This document shows, in pieces, positions 57,801 through 64,000 of a stretch of 64,000 bases of DNA. Under the pieces are notes generated by a model. That model had not been told where the DNA came from. It made no database searches and saw only the letters and a program-made list of their open reading frames with translations. Source of the DNA: Tumebacillus permanentifrigoris (GTDB lineage Bacteria > Bacillota > Bacilli > Tumebacillales > Tumebacillaceae). The stretch's first letter is position 1. Every line of letters starts with the position of its first letter. The DNA is taken from the NCBI RefSeq assembly GCF_003148565.1, contig NZ_QGGL01000006.1, positions 186,001 through 250,000 of the forward strand, given 5' to 3'. Made by a program: the position numbers and the translations under genes.

Positions 57801-58087
57801 AAGATTGAATCAGCGTTGATGGAGAGAGTACGCATATCGCCGCGTGATCAGGGAATGGGTGTCATGGACTGAGAACACCCTCACGCATGTGCCTATGCTG
57901 AAGTTCACTCCGTAGCTGCTCGCTTGAAGGAGCTTGTTCGTTGAAGCTTTGGGTAGGGCGTGCCGGTGTGACAACACCGTTATCGTAATGAAGTGGAGTC
58001 CCACGACTCGTTTTTTTGTGGTGGCTCAATAAGGGTGGTACCGCGAAGACCTTTTCGTCCCTTGTGGAGGAAGGGTCTTTTTTATTT
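57801..58087 (+). promoter_or_regulatory. T-box riboswitch (phenylalanine)
   Basis: A long leader with the T-box core AAGGGTGGTACCGCG (about 58031-58045) and a terminator stem AAGACC...GGGTCTT with a T run. The specifier context TGAAG-TTC-ACTCC puts a Phe codon TTC at 57904-57906, matching the downstream pheS-pheT. Uncharged tRNA-Phe should favour antitermination. Confidence 0.92.
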
Positions 58088-58102
58088 TAGGAGGGAATTC
58101 AG

Positions 58103-59167
58103 ATGAGAGAACAGCTGTACTCGCTCAAGGAGCAGGCGCTGACCGACTTGCAACCCCAAGATTCTCTGCAGGCGATCAATGACTGGAAGGTCAAGTATCT
58201 AGGCAAAAAAGGCGAACTGACCGCGATCCTGCGCGGCATGGGCGCCCTGAGTGCCGAAGAACGTCCCGTCGTCGGCCAATTGGTCAACGATGTTCGCGAC
58301 GCGCTGGAACTGGCGTATGGTGAGAAGGAAGCGGAGTTCAAGAAGGCGGAGCGCAACAAGCGTCTCGCAGAGGAAGCGATCGATGTGTCGCTGCCAGGTC
58401 GCGCGATCTCGGTCGGCTCGGAACACCCGCTGAACCAATTGATCCGCGATATCGAAGACATCTTCCTCGGTCTGGGCTTCACGGTGGTCGAAGGCCCGGA
58501 AGTGGAATACGATTACTTCAATTTTGAAGCGATGAACGTGCCGAAAAACCACCCGGCTCGCGATATGCAAGATACGTTCTATATTACGGAAGAGTTGCTG
58601 ATGCGCACGCAGACCTCTCCGGTGCAAGCCCGCGTCATGGGGGCCAAGTCGGCCGAAGCCCGCGCCAACGGTCAGGAACATCCGGACCCGATCCGCATCA
58701 TCTCACCGGGCCGTGTCTACCGCCGCGATGATGATGATGCCACCCACTCCCACGCCTTCATGCAGATCGAAGGTCTGGTCGTCGATCGCAACATCCGCAT
58801 GAGTGACTTGAAGGGCACGCTGCTGACGTTCGCTCGCCAGATCTTCGGTGAGTCTGTCCAAGTCCGTCTGCGTCCGAGCTACTTCCCGTTCACGGAACCG
58901 TCTACCGAAGTCGATGCCACCTGCCACAACTGTGGCGGCACGGGGTGTCGGACTTGTAAAGGCACCGGTTGGATCGAGATCCTCGGCGCAGGGATGGTTC
59001 ATCCGAGCGTGCTCGAACTGGCAGGCTACGACCCGACGGTATTCTCCGGCTTTGCGTTCGGCATGGGCGTAGAACGCACCGCGATGCGCCGCTATGGCAT
59101 CGAAGACATCCGCGGGTTCTATCAAAACGATGTGCGCCTGATGCAGAACTTCAAGTCGCGGATGTAG
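58103..59167 (+). CDS. pheS: Phenylalanine-tRNA ligase alpha subunit
   Basis: 354 residues. An N-terminal coiled-coil arm, then the class II core: motif 2 region [20 protein letters not shown], the Cys-rich loop [19 protein letters not shown], and motif 3 [29 protein letters not shown]. Under T-box control with pheT 15 bases downstream. Confidence 0.98.
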   Translation: MREQLYSLKEQALTDLQPQDSLQAINDWKVKYLGKKGELTAILRGMGALSAEERPVVGQLVNDVRDALELAYGEKEAEFKKAERNKRLAEEAIDVSLPGRAISVGSEHPLNQLIRDIEDIFLGLGFTVVEGPEVEYDYFNFEAMNVPKNHPARDMQDTFYITEELLMRTQTSPVQARVMGAKSAEARANGQEHPDPIRIISPGRVYRRDDDDATHSHAFMQIEGLVVDRNIRMSDLKGTLLTFARQIFGESVQVRLRPSYFPFTEPSTEVDATCHNCGGTGCRTCKGTGWIEILGAGMVHPSVLELAGYDPTVFSGFAFGMGVERTAMRRYGIEDIRGFYQNDVRLMQNFKSRM

Positions 59168-59182
59168 GAGGAGACGAAACTT

Positions 59183-61612
59183 ATGAAAATTAGCTATCAA
59201 TGGCTGAATGAATATATCGACATCGCGGATCTGACTCCGCAGCAACTGGGTGACAAACTGACCGATGCTGGCATCCCGGTCGAGGTCTTCACCGAACTGA
59301 ACCAAGGTATCACGGGCGTCGTCGTCGGTCACGTTCTCGAAACGCGCCCGCACGAAAATGCCGACAAACTCCGTGTCTGCACGATCGATGCAGGCACGGG
59401 TGAGCATCTGCAGATCGTCTGTGGAGCACCGAACGTCGCGCCGGGACAAAAAGTTCCTTGCGCCGTGGTCGGCTCGGAACTGCCAGGGGACTTCAAGATC
59501 AAAAAGGCCAAACTGCGCGGCGTGGAGTCGCAAGGGATGCTCTGCTCAGCGAAGGAACTCGGTCTGGACGTCAAATTGCTGCCGAAGGAACAGACCGAAG
59601 GTCTGTACATCCTCCCGACTGATGCACCGGCAGGGACCGACATCGCAGACTATCTGCACCTGAACGATGTCGTCATGGAGTTGGAATTGACCCCGAATCG
59701 CTCGGATGCGCTAAACTACCGTGGCGTTGCCTATGAAGTGGCGGCCATTCTCGGTCGCAAAGTCAAGATGCAAGAGGAGTTCAAAGCTCCGAACCTGACC
59801 TCGACCCCGGTCGCGGTGAAGATCGAATCTGACCTGTGTACCAAGTACTCTGCACTCGTCGTCAAGGATGTCACGATCGCAGAATCGCCGCTCTGGTTGC
59901 AAGCGAAACTGCTGGCTGTGGGTGTGCGCCCGATCAACAACGTGGTCGACGTGACCAACTTCGTGATGTTCGAGTTCGGCCAACCGCTGCATGCCTTCGA
60001 TCTGGCAAAAGTTGCCGATGACACGATCATCGTCCGCCAAGCACAGGATGGCGAAACACATGTCACGCTCGATGGCGTGGAGCGCAAACTCGACGCCTCG
60101 ATGCTGGTGATCGCTGACCCGGAAAAAGTGATCGGTCTGGCTGGCGTCATGGGTGGCGAGAACTCCGAAGTGGATCAGGGCACGAAGACCATCGTTCTCG
60201 AATCGGCGTACTTCGATCCGGGCACGACCCGCAAAACGGGCAAGGCGCTCGGTCTGTTCTCGGAAGCGCAGAAGCGTTTTGAGAAGGGCATGATCGACCA
60301 AGGCATGATCACCAACGCTCTGCTCCGTGCGGCGACTCTGATCGCAGAACTGACAGGCGGCGAAGTGGTCGGTGCTCCGGTGGAAGTGGTCAAAGGTGCG
60401 GCTGAGCCGAACGTGCTCGACATCACCCTTGAACGCGTCAACCAATACCTTGGCACTGAGATCGCGGAACACGAGATGGTGGACATCCTGACTGCCCTCG
60501 GCTTCCACGTGGCAGGCTTCAAAATCGACGGCGCGCACCGCGTCACCGTCCCGACTCGTCGCCCGGACATCACCCGCGATGTCGATTTGATCGAGGAAAT
60601 CGCGCGGATCTATGGCTACAACAAGATCCCGGCTACGCTGCCGGCGGGTCATCTCGCCCAAGGTCTGCTCTCTGTCGAACAACGTCTGAAGCGCACCGTG
60701 CGCGAACTGTTGATCAACATGGGTCTGACCGAAGTGATCACCTACACCTTCCAAAGCCCGTCCGCACTGGAACGCCTCGGTCTCGCGGAGGAGGAACAAC
60801 TGACCAAGCGTCTGGCACTGATGCATCCGATGTCGGAGGAGCGCAGCGTTTTGCGCACGCATATGTTGCCGTCCCTGCTCGAAGTGGTCGAATACAATCG
60901 CAACCGCAAAGCGAACGATCTCGCGCTGTTCGAAGTTGGCCGCGTGTTCTTCCCACATGAGAATCCGGCAGAACTCCCGACGGAGCGCACACGCGTCTCT
61001 GCGATCTTCACCGGAAACTATGGTGCGGTGGGCATCGGGGAGAAACCGCGTCCAGTCGACTTCTTCACCGTGAAGGGCATCGTCGAAAACGTGCTCGCAG
61101 GGCTGGGCATCAACGGCGTCACCTACCAAGCGGTAGAGATGGCGAGCATGCATCCTGGCCGCACGGCTGACATCTGGCAAGGCGAGCGTTTCCTCGGCTA
61201 CCTCGGGGCGCTGCACCCAGAGGTCGAAGAAGCGTGCGACCTGCCGCCGACCTACTACTTCCAATTGCATCTGGAAAACCTCGTCGAAGCGCGGGAAGGT
61301 CGTGAAGTCACCGTGGCTCCGCTGCCGAAATTCCCGGCGATGGAACGCGACATCGCGGTGCTCGTAGATGTGAACATCCCGGCCGGTCACATGCTGGGCA
61401 CGATCAAGCAAGCGGCAGGCGACCTGTTGGAAAGTGTGCGCGTGTTCGACTTCTACCAAGGTCCGCAAGTCCCGGACGGGAAAAAGTCGCTCGCCTTCGG
61501 ACTGACGTATCGCTCGCCGGAGCGCACGTTGACGGACGAAGAGGTCTCCGAGCGTCACACCCGCGTCCAAGACGCGCTGAAGGAAGGGTATGGAGCGGAA
61601 CTTCGCGCCTAA
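59183..61612 (+). CDS. pheT: Phenylalanine-tRNA ligase beta subunit
   Basis: 809 residues, full length. An N-terminal OB/tRNA-binding domain (VVGHVLETRPHENADKLRVC), B1/B5 DNA-binding-like domains (ELTPNRSDALNYRGVAYEVA; TRRPDITRDVDLIEEIARIY), the B3/B4 editing module and a C-terminal ferredoxin-like anticodon-binding domain (LPKFPAMERDIAVLVD). SD AGGAGGAG-type. Confidence 0.98.
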   Translation: MKISYQWLNEYIDIADLTPQQLGDKLTDAGIPVEVFTELNQGITGVVVGHVLETRPHENADKLRVCTIDAGTGEHLQIVCGAPNVAPGQKVPCAVVGSELPGDFKIKKAKLRGVESQGMLCSAKELGLDVKLLPKEQTEGLYILPTDAPAGTDIADYLHLNDVVMELELTPNRSDALNYRGVAYEVAAILGRKVKMQEEFKAPNLTSTPVAVKIESDLCTKYSALVVKDVTIAESPLWLQAKLLAVGVRPINNVVDVTNFVMFEFGQPLHAFDLAKVADDTIIVRQAQDGETHVTLDGVERKLDASMLVIADPEKVIGLAGVMGGENSEVDQGTKTIVLESAYFDPGTTRKTGKALGLFSEAQKRFEKGMIDQGMITNALLRAATLIAELTGGEVVGAPVEVVKGAAEPNVLDITLERVNQYLGTEIAEHEMVDILTALGFHVAGFKIDGAHRVTVPTRRPDITRDVDLIEEIARIYGYNKIPATLPAGHLAQGLLSVEQRLKRTVRELLINMGLTEVITYTFQSPSALERLGLAEEEQLTKRLALMHPMSEERSVLRTHMLPSLLEVVEYNRNRKANDLALFEVGRVFFPHENPAELPTERTRVSAIFTGNYGAVGIGEKPRPVDFFTVKGIVENVLAGLGINGVTYQAVEMASMHPGRTADIWQGERFLGYLGALHPEVEEACDLPPTYYFQLHLENLVEAREGREVTVAPLPKFPAMERDIAVLVDVNIPAGHMLGTIKQAAGDLLESVRVFDFYQGPQVPDGKKSLAFGLTYRSPERTLTDEEVSERHTRVQDALKEGYGAELRA

Positions 61613-61673
61613 GAAGGATTTTCCGACCTGCGAATCGAAATGAGCAGGGAGACTAGAAAGGGGCGAATTTCCC

Positions 61674-61970
61674 TTGACGAAACATCCCACTTCCGGCAAT
61701 GTCGAAGTCAATAAAATCAGAGCTGTCATCTACGGCCAAGATTATCAGATAAAGGGCAGAGCCTCTGTCGATCATTTGCGTATGGTTGCGATGCTTGTCG
61801 ACCACAAGATGAAGGAGATTGGCGAAGCGAATCCACGCCTTGACCTGAACCGTGTCGCGGTGCTCGCTGCTGTCAACGTAGCTGACGAATACTTGAAGCT
61901 GCGTCAGGAGTACGAAGATCTCCTGCGTATCCTCGAACAGGCACAGGCATTAGGAGGAGAGTCGGAGTGA
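61674..61970 (+). CDS. zapA: Cell division protein ZapA
   Basis: 98 residues from TTG 61674 (SD AAAGGGG). Core VNKIRAVIYGQDYQIKGRAS and a C-terminal coiled coil (NVADEYLKLRQEYEDLLRIL). Binds and bundles FtsZ. It overlaps cvpA by 4 bases. Confidence 0.92.
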   Translation: MTKHPTSGNVEVNKIRAVIYGQDYQIKGRASVDHLRMVAMLVDHKMKEIGEANPRLDLNRVAVLAAVNVADEYLKLRQEYEDLLRILEQAQALGGESE

Positions 61971-62479
61971 CCGATGTGGTGATCGGTGTCTTCCTGTTGC
62001 TCGCCGCATTGAATGGGTGGCGCACAGGTTTGATACGGCAGATCATCTCGCTGATCGGTGGGCTCGTCGCGTACTTTGTCGCCAAATCGGCCTACCCGTC
62101 GTTCGTTCCGGTTGTCGCCAAGTATGTGACGGTGACGACCGCAACAGATGGCGGCAATCCGGTGGCGATGTTGATCGCAGACACCGTTTTGAAAAACCTG
62201 CACGGGGCGATTGCCTTCCTGCTGTTGTTTTTCGTCAGCTTCTTCGTCGTGAAGTTTATCGGACGCCTGCTCGACATGATCGCCAACTTGCCTGGGCTCT
62301 CGATCGTCAACCGGATTGCAGGAGCAGGGATCGGTCTGACCTTGGCGGTGTTCATCGTGGCGTTGGTCGTCAACGTCATGAACCTGATGCCGCAAGAGTC
62401 GATTCGTGGACTGCTGCAACACTCGCAGTTCGCTGCGCTTTTGATCTCGAAATTCAAGGGGTTTCTCCCTGTGGCCTAA
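61967..62479 (+). CDS. CvpA family membrane protein
   Basis: 170 residues from GTG 61967, four membrane segments; starts DVVIGVFLLLAALNGWRTGL as in CvpA/YshB. Conserved between zapA and mutS2 in Bacillota. Linked to colicin V production in E. coli; the role here is unknown. Confidence 0.9.
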   Translation: MTDVVIGVFLLLAALNGWRTGLIRQIISLIGGLVAYFVAKSAYPSFVPVVAKYVTVTTATDGGNPVAMLIADTVLKNLHGAIAFLLLFFVSFFVVKFIGRLLDMIANLPGLSIVNRIAGAGIGLTLAVFIVALVVNVMNLMPQESIRGLLQHSQFAALLISKFKGFLPVA

Positions 62480-62483
62480 CCTG

Positions 62484-62522
62484 CGAAAAAGCCCTAGACC
62501 GATATCGGCTAGGGCTTTTTCG
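62484..62522. terminator. Bidirectional terminator
   Basis: AAAGCCCTAG(ACCGATATCGG)CTAGGGCTTT with A and T runs on the two sides, between convergent genes. Confidence 0.92.
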
Positions 62523-62552
62523 TATCACTCGCTTGGAGCAGTGTAGAGCTAC

Positions 62553-62945
62553 TTAGTCGTTGCGATCACGCAAACGCTCGGAGGCGCCGCGACGGCCGCC
62601 CAACACGTTGCCTTTGACATCCCCCGGCACGAACAGGTCGATCAAACCGATCACCAACGACGCGAGGATTGCACCGAACAGGGTAACTCGCATGCCCGGT
62701 ACGAACAGTTGAGCAAGGTAGATCACGACAACACCGCTGATGAAGCCGATAATGCCACGGCTGTACGGCGACACGCGCTTGCCGAACAACAGTTCGATTA
62801 CCCATCCCATGACAGCGATGATCACTGCTGCGATCAATGCGGATGTGAACGACAAGCGGCTAAACCCCGGGACGAGCATCCCGACTACCATCAAGACGAT
62901 TGCCGATACGATAAAACGGACGATGGCTCCCATAACTTTTGCCAC
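62553..62945 (-). CDS. Phage-holin-like (YvlD-type) membrane protein
   Basis: 130 residues from GTG 62945 (SD GGAGGAGG). Four hydrophobic segments arranged as an internal duplication: VLMVVGMLVPGFSRLSFTSA and VVVIYLAQLFVPGMRVTLFG followed by similar helices. This is the phage-holin-4-superfamily/YvlD pattern of chromosomal proteins; lysis is not implied. Charged C-terminal tail. Confidence 0.78.
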   Translation of the reverse strand: MAKVMGAIVRFIVSAIVLMVVGMLVPGFSRLSFTSALIAAVIIAVMGWVIELLFGKRVSPYSRGIIGFISGVVVIYLAQLFVPGMRVTLFGAILASLVIGLIDLFVPGDVKGNVLGGRRGASERLRDRND

Positions 62946-63068
62946 GTGAAGATCCTCCTCCTTTGCTGCTGTGATGTCATTGTGCGATGCGAGTGTAGGG
63001 ATAGAATGTCCCGTTTTTTCATGAAAGATGTGTTATAATTGAATGCATTATTTGGGGGTGACTTCACC

Positions 63069-64000
63069 ATGAACGAACGAGTGCTTCGCGTGCTCGAATA
63101 TGATAAAATTCGCGATCAAGTGGTGTCACTGGCGAGCTCCTCGCTAGGCAAAGCGATGGCGCGAGACTTGTTCCCGTCCACGCAATTGGACGAGGTAGAA
63201 GCGTGGCAGCAAGCAACAGCAGAGGGCGTTACCGTGTACCGTCTGCGTGGACTGATCCCGATGGGGGGCATCCATGACAACCGGGGGCCGCTGCGCCGCA
63301 CGACGATGGGCGGCACGTTGACAGCTGCCGAACTGCTCGACATCGCCGACACGATCATGGCGGGACGCCGGTTGAAAAAATTCCTGCATGATACGCATGA
63401 ACAGGAAGCTCTGCCGTACCTGATCGATATCATTGAAGTGATTCCCGAGCTGCGCGATGTGGAAGAGGACGTCCGCTCCTGCATCGACGAGAACGCGGGT
63501 GTGCGCGATACCGCAAGTTCGGAGTTGCGCCGCATCCGTGGCGACATCCGCACGATGCACGCCCGGATCAAGGACAAGTTAGAATCGATCCTGCGCTCCT
63601 CGAACACGCAAAAGATGCTACAGGAACAATTGATCACCCAACGCAACGAACGCTACTGTGTGCCGGTCAAGATCGAGTACCGAGGTTCGTTCGATGGGAT
63701 CGTCCATGACCAATCCGCGTCAGGGAGCACGCTGTTCATCGAGCCGGCGGCGGTCGTGCAGATGAGCAACAACCTGCGCGAGTTGGAGATCAAGGAAGTG
63801 CGTGAGATCGATAAAATTCTCGCGCGTCTCTCAGGCGAGATCGGCGAGCATGCGCACGTTTTGCTCGATGCACAGGAAGCGCTGGCCGAGCTTGATTTTA
63901 TTTTTGCCAAGGCGACGTATGCGAACAACTTGCGTGCGACCCGTCCGCAGATGAACGACAAAGGGATCATCACGATGCGCCGTGCGCGTCATCCGTTAAT
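63069..64000 (+). CDS. mutS2: Endonuclease MutS2, N-terminal part
   Basis: The frame starts at ATG 63069 (SD GGGGGTGA) and runs off the right edge, 310 codons visible. The start MNERVLRVLEYDKIRDQVVS and later QNERYCVPVKIEYRG-like block (RNERYCVPVKIEYRGSFDG, then HDQSASGSTLFIEPAAVV) are typical of MutS2. It acts on branched DNA and collided ribosomes in Bacillus. The ATPase and Smr domains lie outside. A TATAAT box at 63034-63039 precedes it. Confidence 0.96.
   Translation, partial: MNERVLRVLEYDKIRDQVVSLASSSLGKAMARDLFPSTQLDEVEAWQQATAEGVTVYRLRGLIPMGGIHDNRGPLRRTTMGGTLTAAELLDIADTIMAGRRLKKFLHDTHEQEALPYLIDIIEVIPELRDVEEDVRSCIDENAGVRDTASSELRRIRGDIRTMHARIKDKLESILRSSNTQKMLQEQLITQRNERYCVPVKIEYRGSFDGIVHDQSASGSTLFIEPAAVVQMSNNLRELEIKEVREIDKILARLSGEIGEHAHVLLDAQEALAELDFIFAKATYANNLRATRPQMNDKGIITMRRARHPL

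Noticed and set aside
59711-61729. A 672-codon open frame on the minus strand
   Set aside because: Antisense to pheT, a certain gene; composition typical of shadow frames.
62553-62945. Holin-like protein considered as a sign of prophage
   Set aside because: No phage genes are nearby; the YvlD-type proteins of this superfamily are common chromosomal membrane proteins.

Overview
The window looks like the chromosome of a spore-forming Bacillota (Firmicutes) bacterium. It is GC-rich in its core and visibly more AT-rich between about 32 and 51 kb. Supporting marks are a ytxC sporulation gene, infC with an AUU start codon behind an L20-type leader, a phenylalanine T-box before pheST, the zapA-cvpA-mutS2 order, strong AGGAGG Shine-Dalgarno sequences and many TTG starts. 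Gene content and codon use fit the Alicyclobacillaceae (Tumebacillus-like), but the species cannot be fixed from the sequence alone.

Layout. 1-12.5 kb holds ordinary metabolic genes: an iron-dependent alcohol dehydrogenase, a DUF962 membrane protein, an AlaX-type tRNA editing enzyme with an aminotransferase, a crotonase followed by a NurA-HerA DNA-end-resection pair, a secreted LCAT-like lipase, an AIM24-like protein and a thioesterase. 12.7-26.9 kb is one six-gene operon between two terminators. It encodes an unusual iterative polyketide/PUFA-synthase-like system: AT-ACP-ACP; FabL-type ER-KS-CLF-KR-DH; two cytochromes P450; KR plus a degenerate DH; and a condensation/wax-ester-synthase-like acyltransferase. 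27.0-30.6 kb is an SbcD/Mre11-like nuclease with a Rad50/SbcC-like ATPase split over three overlapping genes, followed by speD. 31.1-35.8 kb holds 17 tRNA genes in three blocks, including a tandem triplet of tRNA-Val(GAC). An eighteenth, slightly diverged tRNA-Val lies at 44.8 kb.

35.8-51.7 kb is an accessory region. It has tyrosine recombinases in several states of decay, a frameshifted sigma-like gene, short repeated motifs, two full XRE-TPR (RRNPP-like) regulators plus a truncated third, and several small secreted or lipoprotein genes with small partners. Directly behind the first XRE-TPR gene, overlapping by four bases, is a 48-residue open frame with a signal-peptide-like start. It looks like a Phr-type pheromone precursor and was found by reading the sequence.

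51.7-64 kb returns to conserved core genes: hupE-like, ytxC, infC-rpmI-rplT, a TrkA-type K+ regulator, a SpoU methyltransferase, a DUF2512 protein, pheS-pheT, zapA, cvpA, a holin-like membrane protein and the start of mutS2.

How the genes may work together. In the polyketide operon the AT and tandem ACPs are on one protein and the condensing and reducing domains on another, so the chain is probably built in trans by a KS-CLF pair and fully reduced. Two P450s could hydroxylate it, and a CoA/ACP-dependent acyltransferase could move it onto an alcohol or amine. No thioesterase and no phosphopantetheinyl transferase are in the window. The strongest candidates for undescribed biology are this operon, the XRE-TPR/peptide cassette with its decayed paralogue, and the three-piece Rad50.
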